Of a stretch of 64,000 nucleotides of DNA, positions 7,701 through 15,381 are shown piece by piece. Both the position numbers and the translations under genes were made by a program. The notes under the pieces were generated by a model that worked only from the letters and a program-made list of their open reading frames with translations, did not search any database and had not been told where the DNA came from. Location: contig NZ_BMDA01000003.1 of assembly GCF_014635545.1 (NCBI RefSeq), forward strand, positions 62,001-126,000, written 5' to 3'. Numbering within the stretch: the first letter of the stretch is position 1; the number at the start of each line of letters is the position of its first letter. This DNA comes from Acinetobacter courvalinii. Lineage in GTDB: Bacteria; Pseudomonadota; Gammaproteobacteria; Pseudomonadales; Moraxellaceae.

Positions 7701-8275
7701 TCTGGCCAGATTATTTCAATTTCCCGATGGGCCAGTTGATCCCGATATAAAGCCACTTCTTCAGCTGTTTCTAGCATTTGCGCGCTCGCAGCATCGCGTG
7801 GGGTAACGTACGCATAAGCACGAAGCTTTTTACATACTGAAGCGAGGGACTCGACTACTGCTGGGGTTTCAACATCAGGGGCGATTAAAATTTTTGGAGC
7901 AATGCCAAGAATGGATTTGGCTGTGAGAAACGCCAAAATACCGGTGCGTTGACCTGTTTCAGACACATATCCTGCTACGGCATTTGTTTGGAAAATTTCT
8001 CCACCAAACGGGTTTGGAATACGAACGACAATCAGCGTTGGGTTGGTGATCATTGCTATGGTTTCGAGGCTTTTGCGTAGATTACCTGTTAGGCCAGCTG
8101 CAGGAAGTGCTCGGTTAATAGAAGAAACACGAACCGGGGTATTTTCCGGAAAGACGAGAGGATCTGCATCATCAGCAAAGGCAATCAATCCGATGATATT
8201 GGTTTGGGCGTCCTTCATCGGAATGATTCCGGACTGAACTTCACGACCGGTAATGCCGTGGTGTTGTGTGGCCAT
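7646..8275 (-). CDS. contractile tail sheath, N-terminal half (split FI)
   Basis: 209 residues matching the first half of P2 FI: start MATQHHGITGREVQSGIIPM, ADDADPLVFPENTPVRV, and GIAPKILIAPDVETPAVVES. Homology runs to IIWPEWTSGNVFLG, where FI would continue into the domain found at 5598-6242; the last dozen residues derive from the inserted sequence. Almost no FI sequence seems lost between the halves. The gene follows a late-operator copy (8348-8370) at the P2 FI promoter position. GGAG within a hairpin lies 7 bases before the ATG and is the likely ribosome site. The ORF has no other damage, so this is either a two-chain sheath or a recently interrupted one. Confidence 0.9.
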   Translation of the reverse strand: MATQHHGITGREVQSGIIPMKDAQTNIIGLIAFADDADPLVFPENTPVRVSSINRALPAAGLTGNLRKSLETIAMITNPTLIVVRIPNPFGGEIFQTNAVAGYVSETGQRTGILAFLTAKSILGIAPKILIAPDVETPAVVESLASVCKKLRAYAYVTPRDAASAQMLETAEEVALYRDQLAHREIEIIWPEWTSGNVFLGEPLLPTAS

Positions 8276-8282
8276 AAAAAAA

Positions 8283-8309
8283 CTCCAAAAGGTTATGTGG
8301 CTTTTGGAG
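8283..8309 (-). other. terminator-like hairpin before the sheath N-half start
   Basis: CTCCAAAAG, 9-nt loop, CTTTTGGAG followed by seven T on the minus strand. The 3' arm contains the GGAG ribosome site of FI. The predicted late start site (about 55 bp from the dyad centre) falls in the loop, so late transcripts would lack the 5' arm while read-through from the V operon would fold and terminate. Confidence 0.6.
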
Positions 8310-8347
8310 ATATTGAAGGGTGAAATTAAAGAGTGCGAATGTTCGAA

Positions 8348-8370
8348 TCCTGATTAAAAGCTAATCGGGA
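8348..8370. promoter_or_regulatory. late-promoter dyad upstream of FI
   Basis: TCCTGATTAA, AAG, CTAATCGGGA on +. Toward FI the gene-proximal arm is the invariant TTAATCAGGA. It lies between the end of the tail-tip gene (8377) and FI, as the P2 FI promoter does. Confidence 0.75.
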
Positions 8371-8376
8371 TTGTGT

Positions 8377-9408
8377 TTATTTGATAACGAGCTCGCCCAT
8401 TATAGTAGGTAGAATCGAAACAGGGTTAAATCTGTTGCTTGCATTTGCGCCTAAAACAATTGTTTGTACTGAAGTCTGTGCTTCCGCTTCATTTCTACTA
8501 TTACCAGTTGCATTAAATGACATATCAATCGAAAGGCCATCACTAAACATTGCCTTAATATAATTGATTCTCCTTACATTGAATCCTGACGCTCCAATGA
8601 TGATATGTGATTTATAAAGCGGATTTGTAATTGTAAAAGCATCAATAGGTGAGGATGAGACAGCCGAAATATTGAAATATCCTTTAATATAAAGAAGTCC
8701 ATTGATGCGGGCTAATTGTACATTTACTCCAGTAATTGAGGGATGTACGTTAGCGACTGTGGTGATATCGACCCAGACAGCATTCAGCTTTTTGATCTGA
8801 GCCTGCAACTTCCCCAGTGACGACAAAACGATATCTTGAGCTGTAATTTCAGTGGCCGAGCTGGTATCTAATCCCACTATTTGAGCATTTAGAGCCGCTT
8901 GCTGTGCGCGACTGACTTTAAAATAAAGATTCTCCTGGCCTTCGGGCATTTCATCCGTGTTTAAAGCTACATGGACCTCCTGAATGATCCATTTATGGTC
9001 ATCGCTATCCCAGATTGCAGCCATACGTCCGAAATTGACGCCACCGTCGACATGGGCATAGTCGCCATTGATCGCAGCAGGTAAGGCAGCAGTTAGAGCC
9101 GCATAGCTACTGAATAAGCCGCGAAAATGTTGTACATAATCAGCTTTATCAAGTTTTGAATCGCCTACTTGTGCAATCAAATTTTCGAGCTGTTCTTTAA
9201 CCTGGAGCGCAGATCCTGCTGGATCTGCATCCACATCCTGCGCATTTAATTCCACTGATCCCTTTTTCCCATTTACCTCTGTAACTTGAGGTTCAAGGGA
9301 GGTAAATAAGCCTAAGGGCACATCGAAAATATAATCGGGCTGTGCAAAAAGCTGATCGATGGGGATAGGATTATTGGACCAATGCATTTCTAAAACGAGA
9401 TCAATCAT
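8377..9408 (-). CDS. tail-tip / tail fibre-type protein, third gene after H
   Basis: 343 residues. The start MIDLVLEMHWSNNPIPIDQL has no family I can name. A middle segment (about 75-170) contains the pattern LTAALPAAINGDYAHVDGG, seen in phage fibre and tail proteins, and an Ala/Gln-rich coiled stretch follows (about 165-205). The C-terminal 130 residues (VWVDITTVANVHPSITGVNV onward) form a beta-rich domain suited to a receptor-binding tip. It is last in the V operon, overlapping the previous gene by one base, and ends just before the FI promoter. Likely a virion adhesin; the assignment rests on composition and position. Confidence 0.65.
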   Translation of the reverse strand: MIDLVLEMHWSNNPIPIDQLFAQPDYIFDVPLGLFTSLEPQVTEVNGKKGSVELNAQDVDADPAGSALQVKEQLENLIAQVGDSKLDKADYVQHFRGLFSSYAALTAALPAAINGDYAHVDGGVNFGRMAAIWDSDDHKWIIQEVHVALNTDEMPEGQENLYFKVSRAQQAALNAQIVGLDTSSATEITAQDIVLSSLGKLQAQIKKLNAVWVDITTVANVHPSITGVNVQLARINGLLYIKGYFNISAVSSSPIDAFTITNPLYKSHIIIGASGFNVRRINYIKAMFSDGLSIDMSFNATGNSRNEAEAQTSVQTIVLGANASNRFNPVSILPTIMGELVIK

Positions 9409-9740
9409 CAGCTTATGCTCTTTTCAATCTTGAATGAATAATTTCCTGAATTACGTTCCTGGCCATTGATGGCAAGTTTGATGTCAGCGACTGCGGTTCC
9501 AGCTTTCCACCTTTTAGTAACGGTTTGGTCGACCTTAAAAAGTACACCACCTTTCTTGGTCACTTGGTCACAAATGACCACCTCACATTCCGCGATTACA
9601 TGCCCCAGATTATTAATAATGGTGGACGTAAAATGCATTTCGTCAGTGATTTCTACTGGCTCTCGGGTTTTGCCATTTCTGAGTATGAAAAGCAGGCTAA
9701 ATGGGTTGCCAGTTTTGATCAGGTATTCATTTACGTTCAT
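9408..9740 (-). CDS. small tail-module protein of unknown function
   Basis: 110 residues from the ATG at 9740 (MNVNEYLIKTGNPFSLLFIL), chosen because it overlaps the TGA of the upstream gene as ATGA, the coupling used throughout this operon; the frame stays open to 9761. The sequence resembles small BppU-like N-terminal domains of baseplate fibres (GNYSFKIEKSIS at the C-terminus, an immunoglobulin-like strand pattern in FSLLFILRNGKTREPVEITD), but the match is weak. It lies between the H-associated gene and the 343-residue tip protein and may connect or fold that protein. Confidence 0.6.
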   Translation of the reverse strand: MNVNEYLIKTGNPFSLLFILRNGKTREPVEITDEMHFTSTIINNLGHVIAECEVVICDQVTKKGGVLFKVDQTVTKRWKAGTAVADIKLAINGQERNSGNYSFKIEKSIS

Positions 9741-10150
9741 AGGCTTAAACCATGCTCCCACAATTCATTAACCCGGTTTTCATCTAACTGGAGTAAGTTG
9801 GCCATAAATAAAATAGATTCGCTCAAACGTTCAAAGCTTTGGCCATCATTGAACTCAATTTCGATCTTTTTACGTTGTTTGATGTCCGCGATTTCACTTA
9901 TGGCAGTTTTAATCTGATCATCCAGTTCAAATTCAACCAGTGTGAGCATGAATTGACGACGGGTTAAAGGTCGTAAACTGCTGAGATAGGCGGCTTTTTT
10001 TTCATCTTCAGTCAAATAATTTTTAGGATATAAATGGCGGTCTATATCGGATTTTGTCATTTTTTCCATTTCGTTGGTGATCAAATGGTCCTGTGATCCA
10101 TCTAGTTCGAATGCATAAACTTCGCCATTAATATGTTTAAAATATTTCAT
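9737..10150 (-). CDS. probable tail fibre accessory protein
   Basis: 137 residues from the ATG at 10150 (MKYFKHINGEVYAFELDGSQ), which overlaps the stop of H as ATGA. The start, with a short residue pattern then YAFELDGSQ, and a charged helical C-terminal half resemble small proteins found directly after tail fibre genes, where P2 has the chaperone gpG. No clear gpG motif is seen, so chaperone function is inferred from position. Residues about 75-137 are mostly helical (LSESILFMANLLQLDENRVN). Confidence 0.6.
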   Translation of the reverse strand: MKYFKHINGEVYAFELDGSQDHLITNEMEKMTKSDIDRHLYPKNYLTEDEKKAAYLSSLRPLTRRQFMLTLVEFELDDQIKTAISEIADIKQRKKIEIEFNDGQSFERLSESILFMANLLQLDENRVNELWEHGLSL

Positions 10151-11070
10151 ATTCCCATCTCCATCCACTTAATCAAAGTCCCGCCTCTGGTTCTGTTCGC
10201 CTCTACTTTATAACTTTGGCCATTAGGAATAATTGTCATTCCTCCCATAATAATGTCCCAATTATCATAGGTATTTTGACTGTTCCAGACTTGTAACCCA
10301 TTCACAGTAATGTTTACTTCGGCATCTCGACCCTGTGTAACAACTGAAATTGCTCTAGGTCCACCGGAGTTATTGAAATAATTAGTATCTAAAGCTCGAA
10401 GATGGGTTACATCCTGCCAATTTTGATTTACCCCAAGAGATGGGCTTATAGGCGCATTTTCAAGGAGATAAATACGGTCGGATAAATCTTTATCTCCATT
10501 TAATCGAGCTAAATTAGCTTGATCAATTTTTTCATTTAATAGATTATCACTGTAAATGCGGGCATCTTTTTCATTGTTTAATGCTTCTTCAAATGTTGAA
10601 ATCCGGACAAAATTATCAATTACCCATTTTTTATTTGCCGTCACAACATTAGGATCTATTTCGATTAGAGCATCTTTTCCTGATTCTGCAGTGATATCAA
10701 TTACGATAGTAAGTTCACCACCTGCACCCTCTGCAATAATCGGTTTATATCCCCCATGATAATTACCAATATAAACAAGCTTGCCAGTATCATCTTTTAA
10801 ACCGATTTCATGGATGTTAAAACCGCCGAGATTTGCGGCAATGGTTGCTGTAACTGTGGTAACTGCGCCATTGATTTGAACAGATTGAACGGGAACTGTG
10901 GCACGTTGATTTACTAAAGCTGTCTGACTCTTTTTATCGATGGGATCATAAGGAATATTATTCGCATCACCAATCACCAATTGCGATAATAAAATTGACG
11001 TGGAGTCGTGTGCTTGGGCAACCCGGGTAGCTCCGTAATCCGTTAGCGTTACATAGTATTTTGCGGTCAT
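10147..11070 (-). CDS. H: tail fibre protein (P2 gpH-like)
   Basis: 307 residues, much shorter than P2 gpH (669). Residues 1-150 form a DUF3751-type tail-collar attachment domain (start MTAKYYVTLTDYGATRVAQA, later GGFNIHEIGLKDDTGKLVYI) that anchors fibres to the baseplate. A short coiled-coil shaft follows (about 160-205), then a unique tip (about 205-307, WQDVTHLRALDTNYFNNSGG). H-type tips decide host range and are swapped often. It lies 10 bases after I. Receptor binding may be shared with the proteins at 8377-9740. Confidence 0.85.
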   Translation of the reverse strand: MTAKYYVTLTDYGATRVAQAHDSTSILLSQLVIGDANNIPYDPIDKKSQTALVNQRATVPVQSVQINGAVTTVTATIAANLGGFNIHEIGLKDDTGKLVYIGNYHGGYKPIIAEGAGGELTIVIDITAESGKDALIEIDPNVVTANKKWVIDNFVRISTFEEALNNEKDARIYSDNLLNEKIDQANLARLNGDKDLSDRIYLLENAPISPSLGVNQNWQDVTHLRALDTNYFNNSGGPRAISVVTQGRDAEVNITVNGLQVWNSQNTYDNWDIIMGGMTIIPNGQSYKVEANRTRGGTLIKWMEMGI

Positions 11071-11079
11071 TAAAATATC

Positions 11080-11601
11080 CTAAAGCGTACTTAAATAAAC
11101 GGTTTCACCTGAGTGACTTGCACCGGTTGTTTTGATTTGGCCACTGCTTAAAACTTTGGCTGCAATTGAAAAATTATCTCGAGCTGACTTGGTGGCTTCT
11201 ACAGCAGTCTGGATCTGCAAAAGTTGTTCAATAGAAATGATCATTTCGTTAATGATCACGACAAAGGTGAAAGGAGGCTGCGGAGGTGAGTACTCATGCC
11301 AAGCCTTCAGTTCAAAATTATTCACAAACTTACTAAGCAAACTTTCAATCGATGAGCGGGTCCCACGTTGGGCATTGAATTCTTTACTTTCTGAAATTGC
11401 CTGGCGTTTTTCTGCTGCAGTCCAGTCAGATCTCCAGTATTCGACACGATGGTCCCATGCAAGCCAGGCGAGGTGCTTTTCAGGACAAAGTTCTACCCGG
11501 TGCAATTCGATAAAAGGCACGGGTAAATTACTGAGACGATCGCCAAGCTGCTCCAGATTTCTTTCTAGTTTGGTGGCGTTCGGTGGGAGTAGGCTATACA
11601 T
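11080..11601 (-). CDS. I: baseplate wedge protein I
   Basis: 173 residues, near P2 gpI (176). The Tail_P2_I family is recognised from LLPPNATKLERNLEQLGDRL and the block HLAWLAWDHRVEYWRSDWTA. gpI bridges the gpJ wedge and the fibre H. It overlaps J by 8 bases and precedes H, the P2 order. No anomaly is seen. Confidence 0.93.
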   Translation of the reverse strand: MYSLLPPNATKLERNLEQLGDRLSNLPVPFIELHRVELCPEKHLAWLAWDHRVEYWRSDWTAAEKRQAISESKEFNAQRGTRSSIESLLSKFVNNFELKAWHEYSPPQPPFTFVVIINEMIISIEQLLQIQTAVEATKSARDNFSIAAKVLSSGQIKTTGASHSGETVYLSTL

Positions 11602-12490
11602 CGCGGAACTCCGTAATTGAAATATTCATACCGATATTTTTTGCATATCGGCTCTTTGGAATAACGATGTCGGCAGCGGGGCTATTTAAAATCACGTTTT
11701 GTACACCGCCTTGATGTAATGCTTTAAATAGGGCGCTGCGTGTTACGTCGTAACCTTGCGAATTTACAAGCTTGCTATATTCTAGGACCGCTTCTTCAGC
11801 TGCTTTAAGTACGACTTCAGAATCAGGACCCGGGAATAGAATCAAGTCTGCATTTAATGTCCATTCCCATGGGGTTGAGGCTTTTACATATACTTTGTCT
11901 GTGAATGGTCGGCGTTTACCTGGTGTAATTGTTTGGTCCACGATATCGAGTAAAGACTGTGGGGCAACTTCATCAACATGACTTTGTACCCATATTTCCA
12001 CGACGCCTTCAGTCGGGCTGGTGACTGAAATATCTTTCACATGGCCATGAGCCGATAATCCCCAAAACTGATAGCAACCTTCAGATCCTGCCGACATGGA
12101 TTCAGGTTGAAGCTGGACTCGTCGACGCAAGTCCTCATCTTCTTCCATGACCGCTTCAGTCGGAGGATTAGCGTTCGGATTGGCTTCAATGATGGTTTTA
12201 CGGTAAACATCCCGATTTGCCGCTAAATGATCGAGGTCAGAACCTTTAGCATAGGCAAGCATCAGCGCCTTGGCTTTCTCATTGATCTGGCCAGTTTTTA
12301 AAAGTGTTCGATAGGCAAATGCTTGTAGCAACTTCACCATGGGTTCACTTTCAAAATTTAAAGCTTCTTCTAGTTCTGGATCTCGGGCTATAACCTCAGC
12401 TTTGCATGCTTGCAATTCAGCTTCAAAATCCAGCGTTTCTAAAACATTGGGAAAAGGTAAGGCTGATAAATCGATACGGGTAGAACTCAT
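11594..12490 (-). CDS. J: baseplate wedge protein J
   Basis: 298 residues, close to P2 gpJ (302). Baseplate_J family features include an N-terminal helical part (LEEALNFESEPMVKLLQAFA) and the conserved segment LQPESMSAGSEGCYQFWGLS. It forms the main wedge of the baseplate with W. Its start overlaps W by 4 bases (ATGA type) and its end overlaps I. Confidence 0.94.
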   Translation of the reverse strand: MSSTRIDLSALPFPNVLETLDFEAELQACKAEVIARDPELEEALNFESEPMVKLLQAFAYRTLLKTGQINEKAKALMLAYAKGSDLDHLAANRDVYRKTIIEANPNANPPTEAVMEEDEDLRRRVQLQPESMSAGSEGCYQFWGLSAHGHVKDISVTSPTEGVVEIWVQSHVDEVAPQSLLDIVDQTITPGKRRPFTDKVYVKASTPWEWTLNADLILFPGPDSEVVLKAAEEAVLEYSKLVNSQGYDVTRSALFKALHQGGVQNVILNSPAADIVIPKSRYAKNIGMNISITEFRDV

Positions 12491-12858
12491 GCAGCTGCTC
12501 CAATAAGAAAATTTTCGCTAAAAGGTTTTTCAGCTGTGGCCATAATGCGTTTGCCCAAAATAAAGAAATCCCATTTACCTGGTGTTTGTGCAGATTGATG
12601 AACACGGATCTGGCTTACTTTGATACGGGGTTCAAACTTGATAAGTGAGGTGGCCGCGGTCGACATCAGTAAAACCTGCGTTATTTCATTACAGGGCTGA
12701 TCGATGTAATGGGGGACTAAAGAGCCATAATTTCGGCGGCATAAACGTGTGCCAATAAGCGTGCTCAAAATGTCATGGATGGACTGCATCAGGTGCGTGT
12801 ACTCCTGATCCTCATCATCTGTAATGGCTTTGCCGTTTATTCTGGACATACCTTTCAT
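12487..12858 (-). CDS. W: baseplate wedge protein W (gp25/lysozyme-fold family)
   Basis: 123 residues (P2 gpW 115). GPW/gp25 family, recognised by HLMQSIHDILSTLIGTRLCR with the conserved Arg/Tyr-Gly motif that follows, and by FEPRIKVSQIRV near the C-terminus. It nucleates sheath assembly on the baseplate in contractile tails. It starts 2 bases after V. Confidence 0.93.
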   Translation of the reverse strand: MKGMSRINGKAITDDEDQEYTHLMQSIHDILSTLIGTRLCRRNYGSLVPHYIDQPCNEITQVLLMSTAATSLIKFEPRIKVSQIRVHQSAQTPGKWDFFILGKRIMATAEKPFSENFLIGAAA

Positions 12859-12860
12859 TG

Positions 12861-13385
12861 TTATTCTCCAGTGGCCAGTGCTGGTCCAGACTCATCCGTT
12901 CCACTGCGTACGAAGCCATGAGGATGCTGTACAAGGCTCACTTTTGCCGCAATCACATCGACATCTGAGGTTATTTCTTTTTCAGAGTGAATCTTTCCCT
13001 TAAAAAGGGTTTCAGGGCAATCGAATACACATTTAGAAAAAGTGAAAGTGGCCACGCCAGTGGTGATATTGACCACAAAACTATAGTCACCAATCTCGAA
13101 ATAAACTTCGTCCGGGTTATCTGTTGGTGGCGGGTTTTCTTCAGAAAATAAACTGACTTGAGGGATGGCACTGGTCAGCTCACCGCCTTGAGCTGTAACG
13201 GAAAATTGTTCGCCCATGGAAGGGCAGCGCCACATTTTGACTACTCCCGCGGCCATAGTTGGAATGGGTATCCAGTCGGTTTCGTTCTCGTCAATTTTTA
13301 AGCGCATTTTCCCTGCAGGCGGATCGAGGGCGATGACGGTGCCAATCCCTGCCAAGTTTTGAAATTGTCTTGTTAAATTGCTCAT
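12861..13385 (-). CDS. V: baseplate spike protein V
   Basis: 174 residues (P2 gpV 211). An N-terminal OB-fold (IGTVIALDPPAGKMRLKIDE, WIPIPTMAAGVVKMWRCPSM) is followed by a repetitive beta-helix region (GDYSFVVNITTGVATFTFSK), as in gpV/gp5-type membrane-piercing spikes. It is shorter than P2 gpV, and the apex motif that binds iron in P2 is not obvious at the C-terminus. It is the first gene of the V operon, preceded by the dyad at 13453-13475 and the hairpin at 13395-13428. Confidence 0.92.
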   Translation of the reverse strand: MSNLTRQFQNLAGIGTVIALDPPAGKMRLKIDENETDWIPIPTMAAGVVKMWRCPSMGEQFSVTAQGGELTSAIPQVSLFSEENPPPTDNPDEVYFEIGDYSFVVNITTGVATFTFSKCVFDCPETLFKGKIHSEKEITSDVDVIAAKVSLVQHPHGFVRSGTDESGPALATGE

Positions 13386-13394
13386 ATTGAAACT

Positions 13395-13428
13395 AAAAAG
13401 CCCATGATGGTTGAATCATGGGCTTTTT
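13395..13428. terminator. bidirectional terminator between the methyltransferase and V
   Basis: AAAAAGCCCATGAT, 6-nt loop, ATCATGGGCTTTTT: a perfect 14-bp stem with A and T ends. It would stop read-through from the methyltransferase gene. The predicted V transcription start (about 13409) lies at the loop, so transcripts starting there would escape it. Confidence 0.85.
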
Positions 13429-13452
13429 GTTTTAGGCTCGCTATTTGGCCGA

Positions 13453-13475
13453 TCCTGATTAAAACCTATTCAGGA
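13453..13475. promoter_or_regulatory. late-promoter dyad upstream of V
   Basis: TCCTGATTAA, AAC, CTATTCAGGA on +. The gene-proximal arm read on - is the invariant TTAATCAGGA. The TAG that ends the methyltransferase gene lies inside the distal arm. It corresponds to the P2 V promoter. Confidence 0.75.
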
Positions 13476-14791
13476 ATAACACCTATTTGCATAGAAATTC
13501 TTTTACCAATCCAATTCATCACAGGAACAGCCATGGAATTTCCTAGTGCAGCATATCTCGGTCCATCAGGTGCCAGATCCTTTGATTTATTCCGATAAGG
13601 GATCTGTGTGTAATTGTCTGGGAAACCTTGCAGGCGCTCACACTCAATAGGCATCAATCGACGTGGTTTACCTATGTTCTGAGAAGCATAAATAGCATGG
13701 GGATTTGTTGTTGTCAGCGTGTATGAATAATCTTGAAGTATTCCTAAACCACGTCCACCATTGCGCTCACTCTTATTAATGGTTTGGCCATTAATGCAGT
13801 AAGTCGTCTTAGGATAATGGGGAGGGCACGGATTGTCCTGAACAATAACATGCCCTGCAGTAACAGATTGAAATGTGGCTTTCTGATATCCGCATTGCGT
13901 ATCCAAAGTGCCCACAATTAAAGTTTCGCTTCCCCCTTGTGCAGATCCGCCACTTTTAGTCAGTGTTGAAGAAATCACGTTTTCCCTGAAACTACTGAAT
14001 CCTGAACTATTGAAACAATAGGGTACTTTAAAATTATTGGATTCTAAACTGAAGCTTGTTCCAGCGCTTGCTCCAGAACTAGGGGTAACTTTTTGTTTTT
14101 CGCTTGGGCTCGTCTCAAGATTCCCTGACATGATTTTGGACTCAAATAATACTTGGCAGGGATTGAATCCCTCTCTAGCACTTGCGATAACAAACACACG
14201 CTTGCGTCGTTGGGCCAAGCCAAAAAATTGAGCATCAAGGATCCGCCAAGCGATTTTTCGTTGTGATCCAAACACACAACCAGCGTTTTTCCATCGTCCC
14301 CCTGGTGGTTGAAGTGCAGTCCCTTCACCTGCAAGTGCTGCCAAAAAGTTTCCGAAAGCATTGTCTTGTGTTGTAAGGACACCAGGCACGTTTTCCCAGA
14401 CAATAATTGCAGGCGGTTGTCCTTTTGATTTTCGATTTTCGTCAATTTCATTTGCTAATCTCACATATTCAAGTGTTAATTCACCACGAGAATCACTTAA
14501 TGATTTTCGTAATCCAGATATTGAAAAAGCCTGACAGGGTGAGCCACCCACAAGAACGTCAGGTGCAACAACCTCACCAGTAGAGATTTTTTGTCGTATA
14601 AGGGTCATGTCGCCAAGGTTTATGACCTTGGGGTAATGATGTGACAAAACAGCAGAAGTGAATTTATCGATTTCAGAAAACCATGCAGGTTTCCATCCTA
14701 GTGAATGCCAAGCTACGGAGGCAGCTTCTATTCCTGAAAAAACAGAGCCATACCGCAGGCTGTTTTGATTGGATTGAGTTTTTAGGCGCAT
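13466..14791 (-). CDS. C5-cytosine DNA methyltransferase
   Basis: 441 residues from the ATG at 14791, which has TGGAG 6 bases upstream; the ATG at 14803 is an alternative start. Catalytic motifs are in order: SAM-binding FSGIEAASVAW, the catalytic Pro-Cys-Gln loop (GGSPCQAFSISG), ENVPGVL, QRRKRV, then a target-recognition region and the C-terminal motif IX-X (RLQGFPDNYTQI, ALGNSMAVPV). It methylates cytosine at C5, probably protecting phage DNA from host nucleases. No restriction gene is adjacent. It lies between S and V, which P2 lacks, and follows a Com-like gene by 42 bases. Expression should be late, in the O-S operon. Confidence 0.93.
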   Translation of the reverse strand: MRLKTQSNQNSLRYGSVFSGIEAASVAWHSLGWKPAWFSEIDKFTSAVLSHHYPKVINLGDMTLIRQKISTGEVVAPDVLVGGSPCQAFSISGLRKSLSDSRGELTLEYVRLANEIDENRKSKGQPPAIIVWENVPGVLTTQDNAFGNFLAALAGEGTALQPPGGRWKNAGCVFGSQRKIAWRILDAQFFGLAQRRKRVFVIASAREGFNPCQVLFESKIMSGNLETSPSEKQKVTPSSGASAGTSFSLESNNFKVPYCFNSSGFSSFRENVISSTLTKSGGSAQGGSETLIVGTLDTQCGYQKATFQSVTAGHVIVQDNPCPPHYPKTTYCINGQTINKSERNGGRGLGILQDYSYTLTTTNPHAIYASQNIGKPRRLMPIECERLQGFPDNYTQIPYRNKSKDLAPDGPRYAALGNSMAVPVMNWIGKRISMQIGVIPE

Positions 14792-14833
14792 ATCATGCTC
14801 CATTGGTAGCTCTAGGCTATCTAACCCGACGTT

Positions 14834-14947
14834 CTAGACGTTCCAATGGTTCACCACGCGGCAGCGTGGGCATTTAATTTCTATTTTTACTGAGACTTTT
14901 TCAATTTTCCCAAGTAATTTTCCACAATTACATCTAAGTTCGATCAT
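14834..14947 (-). CDS. Com-like zinc-ribbon translational regulator
   Basis: A 37-residue protein with two CxC/CxxC pairs: RCNCGKLLGKIE near the start and KCPRCRVVNHWN near the end. This matches the Mu Com pattern (cysteine pairs, a Lys-rich linker, then CPRC). Mu Com binds mom mRNA and unmasks its ribosome site. Here the gene overlaps the stop of S as ATGA and is followed by a methyltransferase, so it may act on that mRNA by analogy. It is shorter than Mu Com (62), lacking the C-terminal tail. It is too short for most gene callers. Confidence 0.8.
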   Translation of the reverse strand: MIELRCNCGKLLGKIEKVSVKIEIKCPRCRVVNHWNV

Positions 14948-15381
14948 AGTGTAAAAAACTTCTGAATCTCTGATTTAACCCATTGTTCATCATCTTTGCT
15001 AAACCCTGCTAATTCACGGATCGGGTAGCGCGTTGGCTTTGCATTCTTGCTCGGCCTAATAGTTTTTCCCTCCTGGTGTACTGAGGCAACAAAACCCGTA
15101 CGGCCACCGAAACCGACAGCTGCATGATTTTCTGAATATTCAGTTTTTAATTGCCTGCCAATCTTTTGGAACATAGCTGCATTGCGTTTAATTTTTCCAA
15201 TTTGGTCGCGTTTACGTGGAATAAATTTATTCCCATTGGGATCTCGTTGCCCCTTGATACGTTCACGAAAACGTATTCTTAAACCTTGTGAAAGTTTACG
15301 GGTTAGTTCTCTGCGTTGGGATGGTTCAAGTAAAACAGCAAATTGATCCAGCCAATGATTTAATCCCTTAGCTGCGTCCAT
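14944..15381 (-). CDS. S: tail completion protein S
   Basis: 145 residues (P2 gpS 150). Phage virion morphogenesis family: LNHWLDQFAVLLEPSQRREL at the start, then a basic stretch (RIRFRERIKGQRDPNGNKFI) and an aromatic-basic C-terminus. P2 gpS is needed for tail completion. It overlaps R by one base and Com by 4, so the three are translationally coupled. Confidence 0.9.
   Translation of the reverse strand: MDAAKGLNHWLDQFAVLLEPSQRRELTRKLSQGLRIRFRERIKGQRDPNGNKFIPRKRDQIGKIKRNAAMFQKIGRQLKTEYSENHAAVGFGGRTGFVASVHQEGKTIRPSKNAKPTRYPIRELAGFSKDDEQWVKSEIQKFFTL

Noticed and set aside
5598-8275. Split sheath as a simple sequencing frameshift
   Set aside because: The halves are separated by 1.4 kb with a complete gene, a terminator and a promoter-like element.
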